A stretch of 22,468 bases of DNA, from contig NATN01000005.1 of NCBI GenBank assembly GCA_002085355.1, positions 1 through 22,468 on the forward strand, read 5' to 3'. This DNA is from Candidatus Zhuqueibacterota bacterium 4484_87. GTDB lineage: Bacteria > Zhuqueibacterota > Zhuqueibacteria > Thermofontimicrobiales > Thermofontimicrobiaceae. This document shows, piece after piece, positions 8,430 through 15,294 of the stretch (position 1 is the stretch's first letter; every line of letters starts with the position of its first letter). Under the pieces are notes generated by a model. The model saw only the letters and a program-made list of their open reading frames with translations. It was not told the DNA's origin and did no database searches. The translations under genes were made by a program, and so were the position numbers.

Positions 8430-9146
8430 TTAAAAAACGCCTTTTTGATTTTGAAATTGAGCATAAAGTTTCAGAATGGAAGGAACATAAAATTGCGTCT
8501 CTTCCCAGAGCAAAGTAAAATCGCTTTTGTTGTTTCTCTTTTCGAGCCAGAGTTTGGCGCGCTTTTCGCCGCCATTATAAGCTGCCAATCCACCGTCCAA
8601 CTCATATTCCTGAATGAGCTGCGACAAGTAACGGCAACCAAGGCGAATATTAATGATAGGATCGAATAAAACATCTTCTGCAGATGTCCAATTGATGCCT
8701 TCATCTTTCGCCAGATTGGCACCGGTCTCGGGCATGATTTGCATTAATCCTATTGCTCCCACCGGCGACACCACTTGCGGGTCCCAACTCAAGGCGCTTT
8801 CGTGAGTGATCGTCGCGCAAATCAAATCAACATTCAAATTAGTGTATTTTTGGCACATTTTGTGAATTTCGCGGGCGATATTGTATTTCAGGTTCGGTGC
8901 CATGTCTTGATTGTAAAGATTAATGATATTAATAATTTTCTGGATATTGCGTTGTTCCATGCTTTTCATATCCAAAATAGACTGAATCTGCGAGACAGTC
9001 TGTTCCATGCCCTGAATCTGATTTGTGGTTTCGCTTTTTGAATAGTAGTTGTATGTAAAACTACCGCTGATAATGAAAACAAACAGCAAAAACGTGACAA
9101 CAATCAGGGTCTTTGTCAACGAATTTTGTATCATCAAGTGTATCAT
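8430..9146 (-). CDS. Membrane-anchored lytic transglycosylase (SLT family)
   Basis: This 238-residue enzyme would cleave the MurNAc-GlcNAc bond of peptidoglycan in the periplasm. Residues 11-30 are one hydrophobic segment acting as an uncleaved anchor, followed by a coiled-coil-like spacer (about 40-80). The catalytic SLT domain (about 88-235) has ICATITHESAL with catalytic Glu116, then SPVGAIGLMQIMPETG, FDPIINIRLGCRYL and LAAYNGG, the standard motif order for Slt70/MltC/MltE-type enzymes. The ATG at 9146 is supported by GAGGAGG eight bases upstream. It lies between the ParA unit and the ftsZ pair on the same strand, with intergenic gaps on both sides (380 and 169 bases) and a probable terminator after it, so it is likely a separate unit. 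The context suggests wall remodelling linked to FtsZ or to an envelope structure. Confidence 0.92.
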   Translation of the reverse strand: MIHLMIQNSLTKTLIVVTFLLFVFIISGSFTYNYYSKSETTNQIQGMEQTVSQIQSILDMKSMEQRNIQKIINIINLYNQDMAPNLKYNIAREIHKMCQKYTNLNVDLICATITHESALSWDPQVVSPVGAIGLMQIMPETGANLAKDEGINWTSAEDVLFDPIINIRLGCRYLSQLIQEYELDGGLAAYNGGEKRAKLWLEKRNNKSDFTLLWEETQFYVPSILKLYAQFQNQKGVF

Positions 9147-9526
9147 CTCCGTAACCTCCTCAAAATCCAGAGTACAAATTTGAAAATCAGAACAATCAGT
9201 TCTGGCGATAGGCTGCCGTTAACAAATTGATAATTAACCGGTTAACTATCCGTTGATAAAGCGCCCCATTCTCTTTGCTGCTATATGTTACAAATTTAAA
9301 GCCAAACTTGTCGATTGGGAGAAAGTTTTTTAACGCTGAATTTGAGAGGCGGCTAATTTAAATAAAATCAATCAAATGAGGATGATGGGATTTAAGGTTA
9401 AAAATTTGAAATAATTAAAATTTTCTATAAAATTTCTTTTTGAAATATATTTTTATTTTATCTTTTATGTTTACAATGAATAAAACACATGTTGTCTATA
9501 ACTTAAATAAAATCAATGAGAAATGA
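9147..9526. other. AT-rich intergenic region with two small palindromes
   Basis: There is no credible gene in these 380 bases. Upstream of the transglycosylase lie CAGAAC-AATCA-GTTCTG (9188-9204) and the perfect palindrome TTAACCGGTTAA (9234-9245), both possible operator sites. A minus-strand TAAATTTG at 9298-9291 fits the TAnnTTTG -7 element, but I see no matching -33 TTTG. The ParA-proximal half (about 9360-9526) is very AT-rich. It offers only a 5-bp hairpin followed by a T-rich stretch, a weak terminator candidate. Confidence 0.45.
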
Positions 9527-10345
9527 TTAGTAGTTGTTTGCCAGCTTGAGCTGTTTCTTGGGTAATGATGATGCACCTGTTCCGCTCTGATGCAAAATTT
9601 CCCCGGCGAGTTCACAATAGCTCTTGGCACCTGCACTGCTACGGTCAATTTGCTGAACTGGTTGACCGTAGAGCGGCACTTCCGCCAGCCGGATGTTTCG
9701 CGGAATGAAAGTGTTGAACAATGTCCCTTTTAACGTCAGTTGTAATCTCTCCCAGACCAATCGCGCCAGTCTGCTGCGCAGGTCAACCATGGTGACCAGA
9801 ATTCCCCGGTAACGCAATTCCGGATTATCATGAATTTTAATTTGTTGAATTTGTCTGAGCAAAATTCCCAGAGACTTCAATGCATAATATTCGCACTGGA
9901 CAGGAACGATCACAGAATGAGCCACTTTTAATGCAGCGTTGGTGATGACCTCTGACGACGAAGGACAATCAAGTAGCACAAAATCGTATTTTTTTCCAAA
10001 TTGCTTTGCCAGGTCGTACCATTCAGTTTCCTGGTTGATTAAAACATCGCGCGAACTTTTTTCTTCCCGACGCGCGGATGCGAACGTCGCGATGTGCAAA
10101 CCAGTAATAGCAGATGGAATCACCGCATCCGCTGTTTTTATTTTTTCAGATGAAAGAATGTCTGCAATTCCTGTCCTTAGTTCATAATCGCTGATATGAA
10201 AGCTTGCTGCAACCTGGCGTTGCGGATCCATGTCGATTAATAATACGGATTTGCCTTTTGCTGCCAGACTGGCACCAAGATTGATCACTGTTGTTGTTTT
10301 GCCGACGCCACCCTTCTGGCTGACAATGGCAATTATTTCGCCCAT
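9527..10345 (-). CDS. Orphan ParA/Soj-family ATPase
   Basis: This 272-residue P-loop ATPase is of the kind that positions DNA or protein complexes by ATP-dependent dimerisation on the nucleoid. Residues 11-18 are the deviant Walker A KGGVGKTT with the signature Lys; the switch I region is LLIDMDPQRQ, and the Walker B-like strand is FVLLDCPSS. The length and motifs fit ParA/Soj rather than MinD, and there is no C-terminal membrane amphipathic helix like that of MinD. No parB or centromere-like repeat is adjacent, so it is an orphan ParA, a class that often localises chemoreceptor or secretion complexes. The start has GAGGGG eight bases upstream. It follows the REC-PATAN gene by 25 bases, so the two are almost certainly co-transcribed. 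It could help place the FtsZ or signalling assembly encoded nearby (inference). Confidence 0.9.
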   Translation of the reverse strand: MGEIIAIVSQKGGVGKTTTVINLGASLAAKGKSVLLIDMDPQRQVAASFHISDYELRTGIADILSSEKIKTADAVIPSAITGLHIATFASARREEKSSRDVLINQETEWYDLAKQFGKKYDFVLLDCPSSSEVITNAALKVAHSVIVPVQCEYYALKSLGILLRQIQQIKIHDNPELRYRGILVTMVDLRSRLARLVWERLQLTLKGTLFNTFIPRNIRLAEVPLYGQPVQQIDRSSAGAKSYCELAGEILHQSGTGASSLPKKQLKLANNY

Positions 10346-10370
10346 AATTTTTGCCCCTCAATCATGTATT

Positions 10371-11048
10371 TTATGCTGCAAGCAGCTCTTTTTCCAATAA
10401 TTTCCAACCGTAATAGATTGTTCGTTTTAGTGGTTTGGAATCAGGAACCATCTCTGCTGATTCCACTCGCTTCCAATTCAAAAGATGAATCAGCGCCATT
10501 TCACCTGATAATTTGTCTGCAGCAGCGTCGATGATGACGCCTTTTTTGAAATATAATTCACCAACTGAATGGCCATTTTGCACGCGCAGCCATCCATTAA
10601 ATTTTGATCGATAAAATTTTTTGATAAGCTCTGTCAGGCTCTTTCCTGATAAAGTTTTATCCGTTTGGATTGTCGGCAACTGCAGAATATGCTGAATGTT
10701 CTTTTTTAATTGCTCAATATCAAAAGGCTTTTCCATGAAATGAACTTTCACATCATCTGCGAGATGGCGATAATCCGGATTGTTAAATGATGTCATTAGA
10801 ATAACTTTTAAGCCGGGTTTGTTTTTCCGAACGAACGACAGCAACGACAAGCCGTCCATATCAGGAATTTTGATGTCGGTGATAAGAAGGTCTAATTCGA
10901 GTGTCTTTAAAATTTGGTAAGCTTCTTTTCCTGAAGTTGTGGAAAAAATTTCAAAGTCAACAAATGAGCGTCGCAAGTTTCTCGCAAGGCTCCAGGTTAA
11001 ATTTTCTTCATCGTCAACGATCAAAATGCGCCGCGAATTATGAATCAT
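10371..11048 (-). CDS. Response regulator with REC and PATAN (DUF4388-like) domains
   Basis: This 225-residue protein has a receiver domain at about 6-125: acidic pocket VDDEE, phospho-acceptor Asp58 in LLITDIKIPDMDG, the Thr/Ser site LMTSF and the conserved Lys in MEKPF. After a short linker, residues about 133-225 match the PATAN/DUF4388 pattern: SLTELIKKFYRSKFNGWLRV, GELYFKKGVIIDA, GEMALIHLLNWKR, and a closing helix. PATAN domains are protein-protein modules frequent in REC proteins of delta-proteobacteria, cyanobacteria and Deinococcota, often near motility or polarity genes. There is no DNA-binding domain, so the output is probably through a partner; the adjacent ParA (25 bases downstream) is the obvious candidate. 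A possible promoter lies at 11331-11364. The start is preceded by GGGGA nine bases away. Confidence 0.88.
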   Translation of the reverse strand: MIHNSRRILIVDDEENLTWSLARNLRRSFVDFEIFSTTSGKEAYQILKTLELDLLITDIKIPDMDGLSLLSFVRKNKPGLKVILMTSFNNPDYRHLADDVKVHFMEKPFDIEQLKKNIQHILQLPTIQTDKTLSGKSLTELIKKFYRSKFNGWLRVQNGHSVGELYFKKGVIIDAAADKLSGEMALIHLLNWKRVESAEMVPDSKPLKRTIYYGWKLLEKELLAA

Positions 11049-11089
11049 TTGAGTCTGTCCCCATGTTGTAGTTCTATGATGTCCTTCGC

Positions 11090-11109
11090 TAATATTTCTA
11101 CAAATATTA
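11090..11109. repeat. 8-bp AT-rich inverted repeat in the leader of the REC-PATAN gene
   Basis: TAATATTT (11090-11097) and AAATATTA (11102-11109) flank a CTAC loop, 41 bases before the start codon. It is a possible operator or weak leader hairpin. Its AT-only arms mean chance occurrence is quite possible. Confidence 0.35.
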
Positions 11110-11292
11110 TGCCAATTGATTGTTAAATAAAAAGCTATGTTTTGTGTATAAATTAACTAATTAAAAAACAATAGATAAAAAGCGGTTACAAAATTGTAAA
11201 AAATAAAAGCGATGTCAAATTGGGGTGATAATTTGCAAAATGCAACTGATTTTCGCAGGTTAATGGGTGTAAGTTATATGAAAACTTTTCGT

Positions 11293-11319
11293 TCCTATGA
11301 TCGGATTCTGATCATAGGA
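11293..11319. promoter_or_regulatory. 10-bp dyad just downstream of the predicted REC-PATAN/parA promoter
   Basis: TCCTATGATC (11293-11302) is the exact reverse complement of GATCATAGGA (11310-11319), with a 7-base spacer GGATTCT. There is no T-tract, so it is not a terminator. It would fall within about 35 bases after the predicted transcription start for the minus-strand operon, a position suited to a repressor operator or a 5'-UTR stem. Confidence 0.55.
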
Positions 11320-11330
11320 TGAAAAATAGG

Positions 11331-11364
11331 CAAAATTATTTTTTCTTTTGGCAATTTTTCAAAA
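11331..11364 (-). promoter_or_regulatory. Predicted Bacteroidota-type promoter for REC-PATAN/parA operon
   Basis: On the minus strand TTTTG (11364-11360) lies 21 bases before TAATTTTG (11338-11331). This matches the -33 TTTG / -7 TAnnTTTG arrangement known for the primary sigma factor of Bacteroidota. It is placed after the terminator of the upstream sigma-54 activator gene and before the REC-PATAN gene, with a leader of about 280 bases. Both boxes are AT-rich, so the call is moderate. Confidence 0.4.
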
Positions 11365-11387
11365 CTGAAATATTTATCTGGCAAAAG

Positions 11388-11402
11388 TGTAAGCCGCTTA
11401 CA
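11388..11402. repeat. Perfect 7-bp dyad TGTAAGC-C-GCTTACA
   Basis: TGTAAGC (11388-11394) and GCTTACA (11396-11402) flank a single C. The tight spacing rules out a hairpin and suits a dimeric DNA-binding protein. It lies upstream of the predicted promoter at 11331-11364, in activator position. Confidence 0.4.
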
Positions 11403-11415
11403 GTTATGAAATAAA

Positions 11416-11446
11416 AAAGAGCAGCATATTTGAAAAGCTGCTCTTT
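11416..11446 (-). terminator. Rho-independent terminator of the sigma-54 activator gene
   Basis: AAAGAGCAGC (11416-11425) pairs perfectly with GCTGCTCTTT (11437-11446) around an 11-base loop. On the minus strand the stem runs directly into TTTTTT. It sits 27 bases after the stop codon of the NtrC-type gene and separates it from the REC-PATAN/parA unit. Confidence 0.88.
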
Positions 11447-11472
11447 GTAAAGTTTGAAATTTTATAGTTTTT

Positions 11473-12867
11473 TTATTCGATGCCGTATTGCTTTAGCTTT
11501 TCCCTGAGCGTGGATCGTGAAATTTGCAGCGCTCTGGCAGCCTTAGATTTATTTCCATTAAATTCACGCAGTGTTTTGATAATGTGTTCTCTTTCCACTT
11601 CCTGCAATGTGAGCGGTTCTTTCTGCTCTTCGGGTTCTGGCTCTTCATCGATCATTGGTACAGCAGGTACTTGAATATTCTCTTTTTGGGGGGTATTTTG
11701 AATTTCAATTGCCAGATGTTCCACGTCAATCATATCCCCTTGGCACAAAATAGCTGCGCGTTCGATCACATTTTTTAACTCACGCACATTTCCGGGCCAG
11801 TCGTAACTCACCAAAAGTTGCTGCGCTTTTTCACTGATGCCGCGAATCTTTTTAGAAAATTCCTTATTGTTTTGCTCAATGAAAAGTTTTGCCATGGGGA
11901 TAATGTCTTCCAGCCTCTCCTTCAAAGGCGGCAGATTGATCTCCATGACTTTGAGCCGGTAATAAAGGTCTTCGCGGAATGAGCCGTCTTTGACGCATTC
12001 AAATAAATCTCGATTACTGGCAGCAATGATGCGCACGTCAATTTTTATATCAGAAGTCCCGCCGATGCGACGAAAGCTTTGACTTTCGATTACTCGTAGC
12101 AGCTTGGGCTGCAAAGTTGGATTCATACTGGAAATTTCATCAAGGAAAATTGTACCGCCGTGGGCAAGTTCAAAAACCCCTTTTTTCATACTTTTGGCAT
12201 CGGTGAAAGCGCCTTTCTCAAAGCCAAAAAGTTCGCTTTCCATCAGTGTCTCCGGAATCGCAGCGCAGTTGATGGGAATCATGGGCTTGTCGCGTCGGGC
12301 ACTCCAATTGTGCACTGCCCACGCGACCAATTCTTTTCCCGTGCCACTCTCTCCCTGAATGAGCACGGATGTTTTTGGCGTTCGAGCCACAACTTTGATC
12401 AGATCTTTAACTTTTCGTATTTTGGGACTATTGCCAAAGATCGCTGTATCGGGATAGCGGCGGCGGTCCTTCAGTTTTAGATATGAATTTTCGCGATGCA
12501 ATTTGATATATTCCAACGCCTTCTTCGCTACCATGCGTAATTCTTCGTGGTCAAAGCCTTTCATCAGATAGTTATGCGCACCAATGCGCATGGATTCCAC
12601 TGCGGATTCCACGCTGCCGTGCGCAGTCATCATGACGACGGTTAAATCCGGATCAATTTCCAGCGCTTTTTTCAATACTTCCATGCCATCCATTTTAGGG
12701 AGGCGGATATCCAGAAAGACAAGATCATAAATTTCTTCGCGCAACATATCCAATGCCTCTTCTCCTGAACTGGCTGTTTTAACTTCGTAGCCAACTTTAG
12801 AGAGGCATTTTGAATACCCTAATGTCAAATCTTCTTCATCATCAACTATTAAAATACGTTCTTTCAT
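11473..12867 (-). CDS. NtrC-family sigma-54-dependent response regulator
   Basis: This 464-residue transcription activator remodels RNA polymerase carrying sigma-54. Residues 4-120 are a receiver: VDDEED, phospho-acceptor Asp53 in FLDIRLPKMDG, and KGF at Lys103 where most receivers have KPF. The AAA+ domain (about 142-375) has Walker A GESGTGKE (172-179), GAFTDA (219-224) in place of the consensus GAFTGA loop that contacts sigma-54, Walker B FLDEIS (241-246), and the arginine-rich sensor region YRLKVMEINLPPLKER. A Glu/Pro-rich linker leads to a Fis-type helix-turn-helix (NKSKAARALQISRSTLREKL, about 439-458). It starts only 7 bases after the stop of the REC-PAS kinase gene, with GAGGAG inside that gene's last codons, so the two are a translationally coupled sensor-regulator pair. 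Its targets may include the sigma-54 promoter at 17791-17806 (inference). Confidence 0.95.
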   Translation of the reverse strand: MKERILIVDDEEDLTLGYSKCLSKVGYEVKTASSGEEALDMLREEIYDLVFLDIRLPKMDGMEVLKKALEIDPDLTVVMMTAHGSVESAVESMRIGAHNYLMKGFDHEELRMVAKKALEYIKLHRENSYLKLKDRRRYPDTAIFGNSPKIRKVKDLIKVVARTPKTSVLIQGESGTGKELVAWAVHNWSARRDKPMIPINCAAIPETLMESELFGFEKGAFTDAKSMKKGVFELAHGGTIFLDEISSMNPTLQPKLLRVIESQSFRRIGGTSDIKIDVRIIAASNRDLFECVKDGSFREDLYYRLKVMEINLPPLKERLEDIIPMAKLFIEQNNKEFSKKIRGISEKAQQLLVSYDWPGNVRELKNVIERAAILCQGDMIDVEHLAIEIQNTPQKENIQVPAVPMIDEEPEPEEQKEPLTLQEVEREHIIKTLREFNGNKSKAARALQISRSTLREKLKQYGIE

Positions 12868-12874
12868 CTAATCT

Positions 12875-14908
12875 CTACTCCTCGGTCGGTAATAAAATAG
12901 TAAATATTGTTCCTTCCCCCACTGTACTATCTACAGTGATTTCACCTTTGTGCTCCTGAATGATGCGGTAAACAATGGAAAGCCCAAGACCTGTGCCTTG
13001 TGGTTTGGTGGTGAAAAAAGGATCAAAAATAACTTTTTTCTCCTCTGGCTTGATGCCAAGGCCTGTGTCGCGTACTTTGACTTCCAGATAAAGCGATTCT
13101 TTGTTTTCGCCAATAAAGAATTTTTGCCTGCGGTCGCGCGGAAAAATTATGGTGCGTACCGCTGTCGCTGAAATTTCAAATTCTCCGCCATGAGGCATTG
13201 CATCCAGCGAGTTCAAATACAGATTAATGAACACTTGCTGTATCTGATGAAAATCAACAAAGATTTTTGGCAAATTTGAACTGTAATTCTTTATGTATTT
13301 AATGTTTTTCTTTTTAAATCGTTCCTCGAAAAGGATATCGACTTCACGGATAATTTCGGGCAGACGCCGCAGTTTTCTGTCTGGTTGCTGCGGTTTGGCA
13401 AAGCTGAATAGAGACTTCAGCAGCTCGTCGAGCCGATTTACCTGATTAATGATTCGAGTCAGATATTCGCGACGCGAATCATCGGAATCCATTTCTTCTT
13501 CCAAGGTTTGCGCCATTGTTTTTATCCCGGCAAGTGGATTGCGCACTTCGTGAGCAATGCCCGAAGCTAAAACACCCATAGAAGCCAGTCTGTCCATCCG
13601 TACGACTTCCATCTGCATTTGTTTGATCTGGGAAATGTCGCGGAAGGAAATAATCGATCCCACGCGAAGATTGTGGTTGTCAATGCGTGAAAAAACTGAA
13701 TAGCCGATGAAAACTCTGGTACCGTCCTTGCGCGTTAATTCCATTTCCCGATTCAGAGGAAAGCGATAATTGCTGTTGGCAGTTGCGATGAGCCGCTCGC
13801 ATTCTTCCGGCGAAAAAATATCATGAATGGATTTGCCGACGACTTCTTCGCTTTTGTACCCTAAAATTTCTTCAGCGCTGTTGTTGAAAGAAGTAATTTG
13901 ATTATTCAAATTGAGAGTGATGAGCCCTGAACCGATACTCTGGATAATACTTTCATTGAAGTTTTTTAATTCGGTAATTTCTTCTTCCAATTGCTTACGT
14001 TGTGTGATGTCGCGGCTAATTCCAATGACGCCGACTACCTCGCCTCTTTCGTAGATGGGATTGATATTCATGGACAAATAGAGCGGCTTGCCGGTTTTGC
14101 AAATAAGTCGAATTTCAAAAATACGCGCTTTGCCACGCAGCGTCTGCTGGAAATTATTTCTTGCCTCGATGCGATCTTCCGGTGCGACCAGATCAAAAAA
14201 ACTGCGCCCGATCCAGTCTTCCCGGGAAAAACCGGTTAACGTGCTCAACCGTCTGTTTATGAAAATAAAATCACCCTTCAAATTCAGTGTGTAGATCAAG
14301 TCATTGGCGTTTTCGATTAAGTCTTGATATTTGTATTCACTACGTTTGACTTTTTGTTCTAATTCTTTGTTTTTTTGCCGGACTTGATTTAAAATAAAGA
14401 CATTGTCAATCACATTGATGAGTTCGCGGTGGCCAAAGGGTTTGACCAGAAATGCGGAAAGCCCCATTTCAAACAAAGCTGCCCGATTGATATCATACTC
14501 GCTTTTAGCCGTGAGCATAATGACCGGTGTGTGCGCAAACTGACGGAAACGCTGGCTGGTAACCAAGCGTTGAAAAACTTCGGCTCCATTCATGCCTGGC
14601 ATGATGTAATCGAGTAAAATTAGGTTCGGTTTGTATTTTAAAATAAAATCTAACCCTTCCTGCCCGTCGGATGCTGCGATGAAATTGTAGCCGGCGGAAA
14701 CGATAATTTTCCTGCCAATGTCAATCATGTCCGGATCGTCGTCAATGAAGAGGATCGTTCTTTTTTCGCCTATTTGATCGGAAATTTTGAACGGAAGGCT
14801 GGAACGGCTGCTTTTGTATATATGGTCGTTGATGAAATTTTCCAAATCATCAACACCGTCGCGGTTGCGCAATGAAAAATTTTTTTTATTTTTGGGCGTC
14901 AACACCAT
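12875..14908 (-). CDS. REC-PAS-PAS-HisKA-HATPase sensor kinase (NtrB/AtoS-like)
   Basis: This 677-residue soluble histidine kinase carries a receiver at its N-terminus instead of its C-terminus. Residues about 50-170 are REC (FIDDDPD, phospho-acceptor Asp100 in LILLDYIMPGMNG, VKPF), then a coiled coil, PAS1 (about 190-310) and PAS2 (about 320-435). HisKA follows with His453 in GIAHEVRNPLAGI, the NtrB-type H-box. The HATPase (about 550-675) has the N box in NLYLNSLDAMPHGG, G1 DTGLGI, F box FDPFFTTK and G2 GTGLGLSI. There are no membrane segments, so it senses an internal signal or is driven by another kinase through its REC. The partner is the NtrC-type regulator 7 bases downstream. No good Shine-Dalgarno precedes the ATG at 14908, but the frame has no other Met before the receiver. 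Confidence 0.95.
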   Translation of the reverse strand: MVLTPKNKKNFSLRNRDGVDDLENFINDHIYKSSRSSLPFKISDQIGEKRTILFIDDDPDMIDIGRKIIVSAGYNFIAASDGQEGLDFILKYKPNLILLDYIMPGMNGAEVFQRLVTSQRFRQFAHTPVIMLTAKSEYDINRAALFEMGLSAFLVKPFGHRELINVIDNVFILNQVRQKNKELEQKVKRSEYKYQDLIENANDLIYTLNLKGDFIFINRRLSTLTGFSREDWIGRSFFDLVAPEDRIEARNNFQQTLRGKARIFEIRLICKTGKPLYLSMNINPIYERGEVVGVIGISRDITQRKQLEEEITELKNFNESIIQSIGSGLITLNLNNQITSFNNSAEEILGYKSEEVVGKSIHDIFSPEECERLIATANSNYRFPLNREMELTRKDGTRVFIGYSVFSRIDNHNLRVGSIISFRDISQIKQMQMEVVRMDRLASMGVLASGIAHEVRNPLAGIKTMAQTLEEEMDSDDSRREYLTRIINQVNRLDELLKSLFSFAKPQQPDRKLRRLPEIIREVDILFEERFKKKNIKYIKNYSSNLPKIFVDFHQIQQVFINLYLNSLDAMPHGGEFEISATAVRTIIFPRDRRQKFFIGENKESLYLEVKVRDTGLGIKPEEKKVIFDPFFTTKPQGTGLGLSIVYRIIQEHKGEITVDSTVGEGTIFTILLPTEE

Positions 14909-15294
14909 AATGATTTTCGAAACTCAATAGTTTGATTTATTTTTGTTTCCCTAATCTTTTGTTAACTTATTCAAAATAAAAAAGTTTCGTTTTTTAGAAA
15001 GCTGCTTTTTGGGATTTTGGGTTGATGAAAAAGGGAATTTCTTTCAGACAAGATTCGAGTATTCAAAATTATTGAGAAGTTTGACGAAATACCGTGACAG
15101 AAACAGCTTTGCCCAAAGGATGCTATATTTGTCATGATTTTTGGAGCTATTGGCCGAAAAACGAATAGCCATACCAGCTAAATAATGAAATTTGGGCTGA
15201 AACCGGATACGAAAGATGAAATTCCCAAATTGTAGTTTTAAAGTTGGCTTTGATTGTTTGATATTTTCAATTTTTTGTTAATGGATACAGTGAA
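14909..15294. other. 386-base intergenic region without a recognisable gene
   Basis: I see no coding potential. It contains an 8-bp inverted repeat AATTTGGG/CCCAAATT (15189-15196 with 15224-15231, 27-base loop) 64 bases after the stop of the membrane kinase gene. It could be a weak terminator or part of a structured leader. GCTATT/AATAGC (15146-15151 with 15164-15169) is a further 6-bp hairpin. On the minus strand, 15100-15083 resembles a sigma-54 promoter but lacks both invariant dinucleotides. The region may hold the promoter and a long leader of the REC-PAS kinase operon. Confidence 0.45.

Noticed and set aside
9527..10345. Plasmid or chromosome partition locus
   Set aside because: No parB gene and no set of parS-like repeats is visible next to the ParA gene; its operon partner is a REC-PATAN protein.
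15083..15100. Sigma-54-like promoter on the minus strand before the REC-PAS kinase
   Set aside because: CTGTCACGGTATTTCGTC resembles the consensus overall but lacks both invariant elements (GT instead of GG at -24, CG instead of GC at -12).
14909..15294. GEMM-type c-di-GMP riboswitch near the cyclase operon
   Set aside because: A GGGCAAAG string occurs on the minus strand, but I cannot recognise the paired stems and conserved bases of GEMM-I or c-di-GMP-II around it.
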